Positions 32,667 through 41,309 of a stretch of 52,545 nt of DNA are shown piece by piece (within the stretch, counting starts at the first letter, position 1; every line of letters starts with the position of its first letter). This DNA comes from Rickettsiaceae bacterium 4572_127 (GTDB lineage Bacteria; Pseudomonadota; Alphaproteobacteria; Rs-D84; NBLK01): NCBI GenBank assembly GCA_002084505.1, contig NBLK01000002.1, forward strand, positions 1-52,545, in the 5' to 3' direction. The translations under genes and the position numbers were made by a program. The notes beneath the pieces were generated by a model. The model was not told the origin of the DNA. It was given only the letters and a program-made list of their open reading frames with translations, and made no database searches.

Positions 32667-33557
32667 ATGACCAATTTACAATTTATAGTCCTACTTAGTG
32701 GAAAATCTACTCGTAATTACCCTCATTCAAAGGGATTACCACATAAAGCACTACTGCCTCTTGGTGATTTTCACTGCATAGATTTTATCATGAAAGATAT
32801 TTACAATGCTGGCGGGAGAAATATAACTTTTGTTGTTCCTAATGACGAAGTAAAAAAATGCTTTGAGCAGTGTTTTGTTCGCGAGCCTGAAATCGAAGAA
32901 AAATTCAAAAAGAAAAACGATCAAACAAAACTAGATTTATTAAACTCTGTATATTTGCCTGACGATATTAACTTAAATTTTGTTATACAAAAAGAACCAC
33001 TTGGAACAGGACATGCCGTAGCCATTGCATCAAATCCAAACGAACCCGTAGCTATGATTCTTCCTGACGATGTAATAATTTCAACAGAAAAAAAACATCC
33101 ATACACAAGAGCAGTTGAAGAATTTCACAAAACTAACAGTGGAAATGTTATTATAGGAAGACCTGTTAAAAATCCTTCACGATGGGGAATTATTGAAGAT
33201 GGATTTTATATTGAAAAACCAAAGGAAAGCAAGTCTAATTTATCTGGAATCTCAATGTTTATTTTTGATAAAAAAACAGTTGAAAACCTAAAAACAGCCA
33301 CAGAAAAAATGTCTAATGGTGAAACCCAAGACGGAATGTATGGAACTGAACTTGCTTGGGCTAATGCAATCAATGTTGAAGCAAAAAAAGAAGAAACTCA
33401 AAAAATCCGCCCTATTCCATTTCAAAAAAATGATGTTTATTTAGACTGTGGAACTATCGAGGGATATGAAAAATCCCTTCTTTATACACTTCTAAATAAT
33501 TCAAAATTTAAAGAAGAAAATAAAAAGTTTATGAAAAAGGTGTTGAATGAAAACTGA
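32667..33557 (+). CDS. GalU-like sugar-1-phosphate nucleotidyltransferase, copy 1
   Basis: 296 residues of the NTP-transferase fold. The nucleotide-binding opening LLSGKSTRNYPHSKGLPHKA corresponds to G-x-G-T-R-x(5)-K-x-x-P-K of GalU/RmlA but has Ser instead of the second Gly and His inserted before the Lys. EPLGTGHAVAIA, MILPDDVI (metal-binding Asp) and YLDCGTIEGYEKSLL match GalU regions. It likely makes a UDP- or dTDP-sugar for the envelope; the substrate is unknown. AAGGA precedes the ATG at 32667. It overlaps its paralogue by 11 bases. Confidence 0.75.
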   Translation: MTNLQFIVLLSGKSTRNYPHSKGLPHKALLPLGDFHCIDFIMKDIYNAGGRNITFVVPNDEVKKCFEQCFVREPEIEEKFKKKNDQTKLDLLNSVYLPDDINLNFVIQKEPLGTGHAVAIASNPNEPVAMILPDDVIISTEKKHPYTRAVEEFHKTNSGNVIIGRPVKNPSRWGIIEDGFYIEKPKESKSNLSGISMFIFDKKTVENLKTATEKMSNGETQDGMYGTELAWANAINVEAKKEETQKIRPIPFQKNDVYLDCGTIEGYEKSLLYTLLNNSKFKEENKKFMKKVLNEN

Positions 33558-34416
33558 TTTACAATTTATAGTTTTATTGGGAGGAAAATCTAGTCGTAAT
33601 TATCCTCATTCAAAAGGTTTGCCTCATAAAGCACTCCTTCCACTTGGAGACTTTAAGGTTATAAATTATATCATATCTAACATCTACAATGCAGGCGGAA
33701 GAATTATAACTTTTGTAATAGCTAACGATTCTTATAAAAAACATTTTGAAAACTGCTTTGTTCAAGAGCCTAAAATTGAAGAAAAGTTTCGTAAAAAAAA
33801 TAATCTACAAAAAGTAAATTTGCTAAAAAAAACTTATCTGCCTAATGATTTGAAAATAAATTTTATTGTTCAAAAAACTCCATTAGGTATTGGACATGCT
33901 GTTGCCATTTCAGCAGAACAAAATAAAAATGTTTATGTTGTTTTTCCTGATGATATTATTCTTTCTGAAAAAACCCACCCTTTTACTCGCGCTGTTGAAG
34001 AATATGAGAAAACAAAATCAGGCAACATAGTTATTACAAGAGAAGTAGAAGATCCTTCTCGTTGGGGAATTATTGAAAAAGGTATTTATGTTGAAAAACC
34101 CAAAACAAGCACATCAAATGAAGCAGTTATTTCGTCTTTAATTTTAGATAAATCTGTTGTTGAAATTTATAAAAAACAAGCAAAAAGGCTGGAAAAAACT
34201 GAAAATCGCCATGATATCTTAAATCAAGTTGATGCCATAAATCAAACAGCTAAACAAAATCCTAAAATGAAAATTAGAACCGTTCCTTGTTTGTCGTCTG
34301 ATACTTATTTAGACTGTGGAACAATTGAAGGATATGAAAAAGCATTAATTTATACATTGTTAAAAGATTCTGTTTTTTCACAAAACAATAAAGAGCTTAT
34401 GAATAACTTTTTTTAA
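33547..34416 (+). CDS. GalU-like nucleotidyltransferase, copy 2
   Basis: 289 residues, clearly a tandem duplicate of the preceding gene: LLGGKSSRNYPHSKGLPHKA, TPLGIGHAVAISAE, VVFPDDII, DPSRWGIIEKGIYVEKP and YLDCGTIEGYEKALIYTLL are shared. The copies have diverged: the Thr of the T-R signature is Ser here, and the GTGHAV Thr is Ile. The two may form a heteromer, have different sugar specificities, or one may have become regulatory. Overlap with copy 1 suggests coupled translation. Confidence 0.75.
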   Translation: MKTDLQFIVLLGGKSSRNYPHSKGLPHKALLPLGDFKVINYIISNIYNAGGRIITFVIANDSYKKHFENCFVQEPKIEEKFRKKNNLQKVNLLKKTYLPNDLKINFIVQKTPLGIGHAVAISAEQNKNVYVVFPDDIILSEKTHPFTRAVEEYEKTKSGNIVITREVEDPSRWGIIEKGIYVEKPKTSTSNEAVISSLILDKSVVEIYKKQAKRLEKTENRHDILNQVDAINQTAKQNPKMKIRTVPCLSSDTYLDCGTIEGYEKALIYTLLKDSVFSQNNKELMNNFF

Positions 34417-34698
34417 TTTCACTCTTTTCACACAATTACAATAATAACAATAATTTTTTCACAAGCTATATTTTTTAATAACTTTTTTTTCACAATAACA
34501 AAAAATTCTTGAATTTCTTTCTTAATTTGGTAAAAATATAATTCAATGCAAAAAAGACTGGAAAAACTATCTGTTTTACCTTTTTGCACTGTGAATAAAA
34601 TGTGAAGAACCGTTGAATAGTTGTGAATAAGGTGGTAATTCCCCCTATTCACAGTATAATAAATAATAACAATAAAAACATTATATTATAGGAACTTT
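34417..34698. other. AT-rich gap with DnaA-box-like motifs; oriC candidate or dacA control region
   Basis: No gene. Two perfect TGTGAATAA motifs (34590-34598, 34622-34630) are the reverse complement of TTATTCACA, which fits the DnaA-box consensus TTATNCACA. CTATTCACA (34645-34653), TGTGAAGAA (34601-34609) and two TTTTTCACA copies (about 34455 and 34487) differ by one base. AT-rich tracts lie on both sides. TGTGAATA and TATTCACA also form a dyad overlapping a TATAAT (34655-34660) 38 bases before dacA, so an operator is the alternative. dnaQ lies near the origin in Caulobacter, which makes the origin reading plausible. Confidence 0.4.
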
Positions 34699-35718
34699 AT
34701 GAAACTAATAACTCTAATTTTTCTTTTCTTATCAACAACGGTTTTAGCTCAAAAAGCTTATATAGTTATTAACGAAACAAACGGCTCAGTCTTATTAGAA
34801 AATAACTCAACCTTAAAGCATTACCCAGCGTCTCTAACTAAAATGATGATGCTATACATAGCATTCGACGCTCTTAAAAAAAACATCCTAAACGAAAACA
34901 CATTACTAAAAGTTTCTAAAAAAGCCTCAGAACAAGTTCCATCAAAACTAGGTCTGAAAAACGGCACCACAATAACACTAAAAAACACTCTATTAGGAAT
35001 TATTATAAAATCTGCAAACGACGCCTCTGTCGTCCTCTCAGAACACCTAAGTGGCAAAGAAAAAACATTTGCATCTATAATGACAGCAACAGCAAAACAA
35101 ATAGGACTTTCAAAGACTAATTTTGAAAACTCATCAGGATTAGGAGACGAAGATCAAGTTTCATCGGCAAAAGACATGGCTCTACTTGGATTAGCCTTGT
35201 ATCGTCATTTTCCTAAATACTATAAATGGTTCTCAATAAAATCATTTGTTTTTGAAGGCAAAAAAATATCTTCACACAACCATCTCTTTAAGAGATATAA
35301 GGGAGTAGACGGCTTAAAAACTGGATACATAAAAAAAGCAGGTTATAACAGCGTAGTCTCCTCAAAGCAAAACGGCAAAAGATTATTTGGAGTTGTTTTG
35401 GGAGCTGAATCAATTATAAAAAGAGACAATAAAATGATTGAAATTCTAAATAAAGGATTTGCTCAATTGGGAGTAAATGTTAATTACAGCAGGGAAAACG
35501 AAAAATACACAGTTCAATTAGGAGCTTTTTCTAATAAAAACAATGCAGAAAAAATACTAGGAAACTATAATCAAAATAAAAAAATAATTAAAAAAAATGT
35601 TAAAAACAAAACTTTATATCTTGCGTTGTTAACTAATCTTTCTTATGATACAGCTTATAGAAAATGTAATTTTATAAAATCAAAAGGAAGCGAATGTCTA
35701 ATCAAATTAGGGAAATAG
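34699..35718 (+). CDS. D-alanyl-D-alanine carboxypeptidase (DacA type) with SPOR domain
   Basis: A low-molecular-weight PBP that trims D-Ala from peptidoglycan pentapeptides. The 339-residue protein has a signal peptide (1-17), catalytic motifs SLTK (45-48), SAN (105-107) and KTG (207-209), and a C-terminal SPOR domain (about 267-338, YTVQLGAFSNKNNAEKIL), which binds denuded glycan at the septum. DacA proteins with SPOR domains are common in alphaproteobacteria. AGGAACTTT precedes the ATG. Its end overlaps dnaQ by 25 bases. Confidence 0.9.
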   Translation: MKLITLIFLFLSTTVLAQKAYIVINETNGSVLLENNSTLKHYPASLTKMMMLYIAFDALKKNILNENTLLKVSKKASEQVPSKLGLKNGTTITLKNTLLGIIIKSANDASVVLSEHLSGKEKTFASIMTATAKQIGLSKTNFENSSGLGDEDQVSSAKDMALLGLALYRHFPKYYKWFSIKSFVFEGKKISSHNHLFKRYKGVDGLKTGYIKKAGYNSVVSSKQNGKRLFGVVLGAESIIKRDNKMIEILNKGFAQLGVNVNYSRENEKYTVQLGAFSNKNNAEKILGNYNQNKKIIKKNVKNKTLYLALLTNLSYDTAYRKCNFIKSKGSECLIKLGK

Positions 35719-36380
35719 TCTTTGACACCGAAACAACTGGGCTATCACCAAAAACAGAAAGACTAGTTGAAATAGGTTGCGTTGAAGTAATAAACAACAA
35801 ACCAACAGGGCGGGAATTTCAAGCATATTGTCATCCTGAAACTACAATCGTAGGGGCGGAAGCTTACGATGTTCATAAAATTTCTATGGAGTTTCTAAAA
35901 GATAAGCCTTATTTTAGAGATATTGTTGGAGATTTTTTGGAGTTTGTTGGAGATGCTACCCTTGTGGCACATAATGCCCGCTTTGATATGGGGTTTGTGA
36001 ATATGGAGCTAAGACGACTAGGAAAAAAAGAAATCTCAAAAGAAAGAGTTAAGGATACTTTATGGTTAGCTCGAAAGAAATTTCCTGAGCTTGGAAGACA
36101 TAATTTAGATTTTTTATGCAATCACATGGGAATTGATAAAACAGAACGAGAAGAAAAAGGGCATGGAGCCTTATTGGATGCTCAAATTTTGACGGAAGTT
36201 TACTATAATTTAATCTTTGATAAAGAGCAGAAATTATTTGGAAAAACCGAAAAAAAAATAAAAACATCAAATACAGCCGAGAAAACTTTCCGAGAACCAA
36301 GATCTTTTCCTGTAAATGAAAATGATAATCAAAACCATAGAAGTTTTCTTGAGACAATTAAAAATGCATTGTGGGAATAA
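35694..36380 (+). CDS. dnaQ: DNA polymerase III epsilon subunit (proofreading)
   Basis: DnaQ is the 3'-5' exonuclease of the replicative polymerase. The 228-residue protein has the DEDDh residues D11 and E13 (FDTETTGL), D97 (HNARFD), H156 and D161 (GHGALLDA). Length is typical, with a tail that could carry the alpha- and clamp-binding part. It overlaps the carboxypeptidase gene. Its stop lies just before the promoter of a toxin-antitoxin pair. Confidence 0.93.
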   Translation: MSNQIREIVFDTETTGLSPKTERLVEIGCVEVINNKPTGREFQAYCHPETTIVGAEAYDVHKISMEFLKDKPYFRDIVGDFLEFVGDATLVAHNARFDMGFVNMELRRLGKKEISKERVKDTLWLARKKFPELGRHNLDFLCNHMGIDKTEREEKGHGALLDAQILTEVYYNLIFDKEQKLFGKTEKKIKTSNTAEKTFREPRSFPVNENDNQNHRSFLETIKNALWE

Positions 36381-36385
36381 ACCAC

Positions 36386-36424
36386 TTGCTTTTTTATTCT
36401 TTTCCCACTATACTAAGTGGGAAA
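36386..36424 (+). promoter_or_regulatory. Promoter and palindromic operator of a toxin-antitoxin pair
   Basis: TTGCTT (36386-36391), a 17-base spacer and TATACT (36409-36414). A perfect inverted repeat TTTCCCACT (36401-36409) / AGTGGGAAA (36416-36424) with a six-base spacer covers the -10 box. This is the layout expected for antitoxin autorepression. Confidence 0.75.
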
Positions 36425-36443
36425 CAAACAGAAAGGATTAATC

Positions 36444-36719
36444 ATGTTAGAATTAGCAAATGTAAGACCTGATAACAAAGGCAGAGTTTTAATAAATAGA
36501 TTTATAAAAAAAGGCGTCTCTTCTTACGACATAGAAGCAAAAGAAGACGGCTCATTACTTTTTATACCGCAAGTTGAAGTTTCTTTTAGGGAAATGAATT
36601 TAATTAGAGACAAAAAATTTCATGCCGAGTTAAAAGAAAATTTAAAAAAAGCTATAAAAGAGGAAAAAGAAGGCAAACTTATTTCTCTAGGTTCTTTTCA
36701 AAAACACTTGGAGGGTTAA
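36444..36719 (+). CDS. Antitoxin, AbrB-like N-terminus
   Basis: 91 residues, starting MLELANVRPDNKGRV with GAAAGGA upstream; the open frame extends to 36417 but that start lies on the operator. The first half (GRVLINRFIKKGVSSYDIEA, LLFIPQVEV) has the beta pattern of an AbrB/MazE-like or related DNA-binding domain. The second half is a Lys/Glu-rich helix that likely wraps the toxin. It ends one base before the RelE-like gene. A type II pair is strongly suggested by size, order and operator. Confidence 0.75.
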   Translation: MLELANVRPDNKGRVLINRFIKKGVSSYDIEAKEDGSLLFIPQVEVSFREMNLIRDKKFHAELKENLKKAIKEEKEGKLISLGSFQKHLEG

Positions 36720-36720
36720 A

Positions 36721-37008
36721 ATGTTTCAAATAAGGTTTTTAGAAAAAGCAAATCACCAGTTGAAAAAGTTAGAAAAAAACAAAACATATAAAATTCAATT
36801 TAAGGCGGTTGTAAAAGCACTAGCTTATTTAGAGCAAAATCCAAAACATCCGAGCTTAAAAACTCATAGGTACTCTGGTTTCTCGTTTGTAAAAAAACAG
36901 GTTTTTGAGGCTTATGCACAAAATCATACATCAGGTGCATATAGAATTTTTTGGTATTACGGAGAAAACAATACAATCGTGATTATATCAATTACCGCTC
37001 ATCCGTAA
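36721..37008 (+). CDS. RelE/YoeB-like toxin
   Basis: 95 residues with the RelE/ParE fold pattern: FLEKANHQLKKLEKN, a long helix (IQFKAVVKALAYLEQNP), then YSGFSFVKKQVFEAYAQNHTSGAYRIFWYYGE and IVIISITAHP. The R-I-F-W-Y-Y strand and the end V-I-I-S-I-T-x-H-P fit RelE-family mRNA endonucleases. Catalytic residues cannot be fixed by eye. The pair is inserted between dnaQ and metG. Confidence 0.75.
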   Translation: MFQIRFLEKANHQLKKLEKNKTYKIQFKAVVKALAYLEQNPKHPSLKTHRYSGFSFVKKQVFEAYAQNHTSGAYRIFWYYGENNTIVIISITAHP

Positions 37009-37022
37009 AAAAAGGAATCAAA

Positions 37023-38681
37023 GTGAAAAAGAATTTAATTACCTCTGCTCTGTTATATATAAATGGGGAGCCACACATAGGGCATTTAGCAGGGTGTCTT
37101 TTGCCTGCGGATGCATTCGCGCGATTTAAGCGACTAAAAAATGAAGAAACTTTGTTTATTGGAGGAACAGACGAACATGGAACTGCGATTGAAATAGCTT
37201 CAAAAAAAGCAGGGAAACCATTTCAAGATTATTGCGACGAGCTTTTTGAGTTTCATAAAAAAACATATAAAGAATGGAATATATCATTTGATTTTTTAGG
37301 AAGAACATCAGATAAAAAAAATCACGAATTAGTTAAAAAGGTTTTCAAAGAGGTCGATTCAGCAGGATATATTTCTGAAAAAACAATTAAACAAATCTAC
37401 TCAATTGACGACAAAAGGTTTTTATCTGATCGCTACATCAAAGGAACCTGTCCCCACTGCAAAGCCGAAGGAGTGGACGGGGATCAATGCGAGGTCTGCA
37501 CAAAATTATTAGAGCCAACAGAATTAATAGAGCCTTACTCAACTATTTCAGGATCAAAAAATTTAGAGATACGAGAAACAAAACATCTATACTTAAAACT
37601 TTCATCAATACAGGGTGAGCTTGAAAAATGGATAGCAAAAAAAGATTGGAATAAAACAACTAAATCAATAGCACAAAAATGGCTTACAGAGGGATTGCAA
37701 GATCGTTGCATTACTCGTGATTTATCTTGGGGAATTTCCGTCCCAAAAACAGGCTATGAAAATAAAGTTTTTTATGTTTGGTTTGATGCCCCATTTGGAT
37801 ATGTTTCTATTACGCAACAATGGGCAGAGAAAAATAATACGAGCTGGGAAGATTGGTGGAAAAAAGATGATGTAAATTATACTCAATTTATGGCAAAGGA
37901 TAACATCCCGTTTCATACCGTTTTTTTTCCAGCGACAGAAATTGCCTCTGGTGAAAACTTTCACTTAGTAGACAATGTTAATGGATTGAATTATTTAAAT
38001 TTTGAAAATAAGAAAATATCAAAATCGAAAAAAATAGGAGTTTTTGCTTCTCAGGCTTCGGCTGAATTTCCTATTGATTATTGGAGATATTATTTACTTT
38101 CTCATATTCCTGAAAGCGGAGATTCTAATTTTTCTTTCTCTGAATTTATAACTTTAATAAATAAAGACTTGAACGATGTTTTAGGAAACTTTGTAATGCG
38201 AGTTATGAAATTCTATATAGCAAAATTCGGTAAGAAAATAGCGGAATCACCGTTTTTAGACGACGAATTGTTGGAAAAACTAACTCCGCTTGTGAATAGT
38301 TATGTGGATAATTTTGATAACTTAAAAATTAGAAAAACGATGGAAAATCTTCGAGAAATTTGGACTCTTGGAAATTCTTATATTGCAGAAAAAGAACCTT
38401 GGGCTGTCTATAAAACTAATCCAGAAGAGGCTAAAAAAATAGTGGAAACAGGACTGCATTTGATTGGTCTTTTTGCGGTCTTAGCTAAGCCAATAATCCC
38501 TGAGAGTGCAGAAAAAATATCTAAAATGATCACAGACGATTCGTTAAAATTACCAACTGGAAATCTAAAAACTTGGTTTCAATCTTGGAAAATTAAAAAA
38601 GAAATAGAAATCCCAACAGCGGTCTTTTCTAAAATAGATCCAAAAAAAGCAGACGAACTAAAATTAAAATACGGTGGATAA
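37023..38681 (+). CDS. metG: Methionyl-tRNA synthetase
   Basis: MetRS charges tRNA-Met. The 552-residue protein has HIGH at 18-21, the four-Cys zinc knuckle (C143, C146, C156, C159), and KISKS (331-335, the KMSKS variant), then an anticodon-binding helical domain. No C-terminal dimerisation domain is present, which is a common short form. Translation starts at GTG 37023 with AAGGAA upstream; the frame continues upstream but inside the toxin gene, which is not plausible. Confidence 0.95.
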   Translation: MKKNLITSALLYINGEPHIGHLAGCLLPADAFARFKRLKNEETLFIGGTDEHGTAIEIASKKAGKPFQDYCDELFEFHKKTYKEWNISFDFLGRTSDKKNHELVKKVFKEVDSAGYISEKTIKQIYSIDDKRFLSDRYIKGTCPHCKAEGVDGDQCEVCTKLLEPTELIEPYSTISGSKNLEIRETKHLYLKLSSIQGELEKWIAKKDWNKTTKSIAQKWLTEGLQDRCITRDLSWGISVPKTGYENKVFYVWFDAPFGYVSITQQWAEKNNTSWEDWWKKDDVNYTQFMAKDNIPFHTVFFPATEIASGENFHLVDNVNGLNYLNFENKKISKSKKIGVFASQASAEFPIDYWRYYLLSHIPESGDSNFSFSEFITLINKDLNDVLGNFVMRVMKFYIAKFGKKIAESPFLDDELLEKLTPLVNSYVDNFDNLKIRKTMENLREIWTLGNSYIAEKEPWAVYKTNPEEAKKIVETGLHLIGLFAVLAKPIIPESAEKISKMITDDSLKLPTGNLKTWFQSWKIKKEIEIPTAVFSKIDPKKADELKLKYGG

Positions 38682-39209
38682 ATGAAAAAATACAGAATAA
38701 TTTTAATTCCACAAATGGATGCATGGGAAGAGTTTTATAAAATAACAGAATCTTTATCAGAGATTTCAGATGGATATTTAATGTCTTCGAATAGCTCTGT
38801 TCCACACATAACGCTTAGTAAATTCGAAGCAGAAGACAAGGCTGTTGAAAAAATATGGAATAGTTGCAGAATGACTGTTGTCCCAAATGTAGAATTCTAC
38901 GGTCTAACTTTCGCAAAAAGAAAAGTTAATTGGGCGTTAGTTCTAACAAAAAGAACTGAAATTGTGCCTTTTCAAAAGAAAGTTTATGAAATTTTAAACA
39001 CACACAACTTAAAATTAGATGAAATAATAAGGGAGAGTTATATACCGCATCTTACTTTAATTAGAACACCATTAAGCGAATTAGAAATAATAAAAAAACT
39101 AGGAGATTTTTCATTCCTATTTGAAAAAAAATTAAAATGGAATTTAGTAATTGCAAGGTCTGGAAAATATGGAAAAATAAAAGAGAAAGATACTGTATAC
39201 TCCACATAA
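38682..39209 (+). CDS. 2H phosphoesterase (LigT / 2'-5' RNA ligase-like)
   Basis: 175 residues with two H-x-T-L motifs, PHITLSKF and PHLTLIRT, which form the active site of 2H phosphoesterases (RNA ligase/cyclic phosphodiesterase type). They act on 2',3'-cyclic or 2'-5' linked nucleotides; the substrate here is unknown. It starts right after the metG stop. The stop codon lies inside the left arm of a hairpin repeat. Confidence 0.8.
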   Translation: MKKYRIILIPQMDAWEEFYKITESLSEISDGYLMSSNSSVPHITLSKFEAEDKAVEKIWNSCRMTVVPNVEFYGLTFAKRKVNWALVLTKRTEIVPFQKKVYEILNTHNLKLDEIIRESYIPHLTLIRTPLSELEIIKKLGDFSFLFEKKLKWNLVIARSGKYGKIKEKDTVYST

Positions 39210-39241
39210 CATATAAGGGCAAGTAAAAACATTATGAGGAG
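39200..39241. repeat. CCACATAA hairpin, copy 1
   Basis: CTCCACATAA (39200-39209) and TTATGAGGAG (39232-39241) pair over ten bases with one mismatch around a 22-base loop starting CATATAAGG. Related copies lie at 45684 and 49753. It overlaps the end of the 2H gene and may act as terminator or attenuator. Confidence 0.6.
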
Positions 39242-39252
39242 TGGATAACAAA

Positions 39253-40257
39253 ATGAAATATAAAAATCAAACTTTTAATAAACAAGAAGTAGTTAGGACT
39301 ATTTTTGATTTGAAACAAAAAAAAGCTTTTATAGAAAAGTTTGGAGATTTTGATTCTAAGAAATTGATAATTTCAGGGCTTCAAAAAAATGTTTTTCTAA
39401 CAGAAAAAACAGCTATATTGTTGTATAAAAATAAAACTGCTTTTGGGTATTCAAAGAATGAAATAAAAGCCTATGAATGGTTTGGTGAAAATAAAGATTT
39501 AGATTTTTTACCTTACTTAATTGAAAAAATTGAAGACAAAAATATCTCGGATTTTCCGCTTCAGGTGGTTCATAAACTAGAAGGAGTTTCATTTTTTAGT
39601 CTTTGGCACGAGTTAAATAATGACGATAAAAACAGTGTTTTTGAGGATTTAGGGAAAAAATTAGCTAAAATTCACGAGCGATATATTACAAAACCATCAA
39701 CCTTAAAAGAAATCCCAATGGATGGAAAATTTGAATCAAGTGATTGGATTGATTATATTTGTGAGAAAGATTATTTTGAAAAAGCGATTGATTTTGCCTA
39801 TGATAAAATTCTTGAAAATTTTCCTAAAATGAAATTAGCAAAAAATATAAAGGAAGTTTGGAAGAAAAAACTTTTTAATTTTACGAAATTAGAATGCGTT
39901 TTAACCCATTGTGATATCCATGAGGAACAAATTTTAATAAAAAAAATAAATGGAAAATATAAAGTTTCTGGAATTCCAGATTGGGGATTTGCTCATATTA
40001 CATCTCCATTACAAGATTTTTATTTTAATGAAGAAAGACTTTTTCCATCAAAAGAAATTTTTCTTCCTGAGATAAAAAAACTCCGTAAAGTTATGTGGAA
40101 GTCATATTCTAAAAAAAGAAATTTAGATATTTCATGTGAAGACATGAAGTTGCTTTTTAATCTTTATTATTTAATTGTGTCTAAAAGTTTTTTAGAAAAT
40201 AACCACCCTACTTGGAATAATTTTATAAATAAAACCGTTCGTGAAATAACAAAATAA
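39253..40257 (+). CDS. APH/choline-kinase-type phosphotransferase
   Basis: 334 residues with the small-molecule kinase pattern: VVHKLEGVSFFSLWHEL (hinge), the catalytic loop LTHCDIHEEQILI, where the usual Asn is replaced by Gln, and GIPDWGFAHITSPLQDF as the metal-binding DxG-like motif. It phosphorylates an unknown small molecule. The ATG at 39253 is preferred to a GTG at 39241 inside the hairpin, though the ribosome site (GAGGAG) is rather distant. It shares one base region with the following gene. Confidence 0.65.
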   Translation: MKYKNQTFNKQEVVRTIFDLKQKKAFIEKFGDFDSKKLIISGLQKNVFLTEKTAILLYKNKTAFGYSKNEIKAYEWFGENKDLDFLPYLIEKIEDKNISDFPLQVVHKLEGVSFFSLWHELNNDDKNSVFEDLGKKLAKIHERYITKPSTLKEIPMDGKFESSDWIDYICEKDYFEKAIDFAYDKILENFPKMKLAKNIKEVWKKKLFNFTKLECVLTHCDIHEEQILIKKINGKYKVSGIPDWGFAHITSPLQDFYFNEERLFPSKEIFLPEIKKLRKVMWKSYSKKRNLDISCEDMKLLFNLYYLIVSKSFLENNHPTWNNFINKTVREITK

Positions 40258-40787
40258 TGAAAGCAATAAAAAATAGATTTAGTGTTTCCGAATTTACAGA
40301 TAAAAAGATTTCAAAAGAAGATTTGATTGAAATTCTAAATTGCGGGATTTTAGCCCCATCAGTAAAAAATACTCAGCCATGGTTTATGACTATTTTGAGA
40401 CAGGATTCAAAACAAAATTTCAGAGATTTTTTTATAAAAAATTTTAATAAATTAATCGTTCCTGCGGAGACAGAAAATTCACAAAATCGGACTTTTTCCG
40501 CCTTAAAAACGGCTGATACGGTTATTTTGGTTTGGAATACATCTAAAAATAAATGGGCTGGCTCAGAACATTCTTGCTGTGCTTTGATGCAAAACATTCT
40601 CACAAAGGCTACTGATTTGGACATAGGAAGCCTGTGGATTAGTGATATTCTTTTGGTAAAAAACGAAATTAAAAAGTATTTTAAAAAAGATTATTCACTC
40701 GTTGGAGCAATAGCATTAGGATATTCAAAACCACAACCAAAACACCGTGGACGAAAATCATTGGAAAAAGTCTGTGAATTTTTATAA
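40257..40787 (+). CDS. Nitroreductase-family flavoprotein
   Basis: 176 residues with the nitroreductase pattern: AIKNRFSVSEFTDKKISKEDL (FMN-binding Arg/Ser), ILAPSVKNTQPWFMTIL, and ALMQNILTKATDLDIGSLWISD with VGAIALGYSKPQPKHRGRKSLEKV at the end. Such enzymes reduce nitro or quinone substrates with NAD(P)H and FMN. It follows the kinase gene by overlap and converges on the P-loop kinase, overlapping by six bases. Confidence 0.85.
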   Translation: MKAIKNRFSVSEFTDKKISKEDLIEILNCGILAPSVKNTQPWFMTILRQDSKQNFRDFFIKNFNKLIVPAETENSQNRTFSALKTADTVILVWNTSKNKWAGSEHSCCALMQNILTKATDLDIGSLWISDILLVKNEIKKYFKKDYSLVGAIALGYSKPQPKHRGRKSLEKVCEFL

Positions 40788-41306
40788 TTGAGCTAATATC
40801 TCATCAAGTTCCCTAAAGGAACTCACTTTTATAACATTGATATGAGAAAATTGCTCTATAATTTTCATTTGTGTTTTCCACCGTTTTGGCTGTTTAAATA
40901 GAATCCAAGGAATCATTCTAAAATTGAAACCTTTTGTTGCACCTAGCAATGCACCAGCATGATTTCCTTTAAGCCTACTTCTTTTGAAGAATCGAAATAA
41001 ACATTTGAAGCGATTGGTTTTTATTAAAACAATCGTATCAGCTCTTTTTAATCGCTGAGGCAGGAGTTTTTTATACTGACCATCGATAATCCATTTTTCT
41101 TTTTTGATAAAAGTATCGTGTTTTCTTTTAGTTTCTTCTCGGGAAGCAAGAACCCAATTCGTGTGAGGAATGTGTGCTATTTGGTCAAGATGCAGAACGG
41201 GGAAGTTTAATTTTCGTGCTAATTTTTCTGAAAAAGTTGATTTTCCAGAGTTAGACGGTCCTATAACACAAATCCGATTACCTAATATATATTCATTTCT
41301 TTGCAT
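40782..41306 (-). CDS. P-loop kinase-like protein (topology-modulation type)
   Basis: 174 residues with Walker A GPSNSGKST (16-24), a downstream DQI segment (LHLDQIAHIP) and KWIIDGQYKKLLPQRL, RADTIVLIKTNRF. This matches small P-loop proteins annotated as adenylate kinase or DNA topology modulation FlaR-related. The substrate is not known. It is the last gene in a packed minus-strand row with gaps of one to four bases. Confidence 0.75.
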   Translation of the reverse strand: MQRNEYILGNRICVIGPSNSGKSTFSEKLARKLNFPVLHLDQIAHIPHTNWVLASREETKRKHDTFIKKEKWIIDGQYKKLLPQRLKRADTIVLIKTNRFKCLFRFFKRSRLKGNHAGALLGATKGFNFRMIPWILFKQPKRWKTQMKIIEQFSHINVIKVSSFRELDEILAQL

Positions 41307-41309
41307 AAA

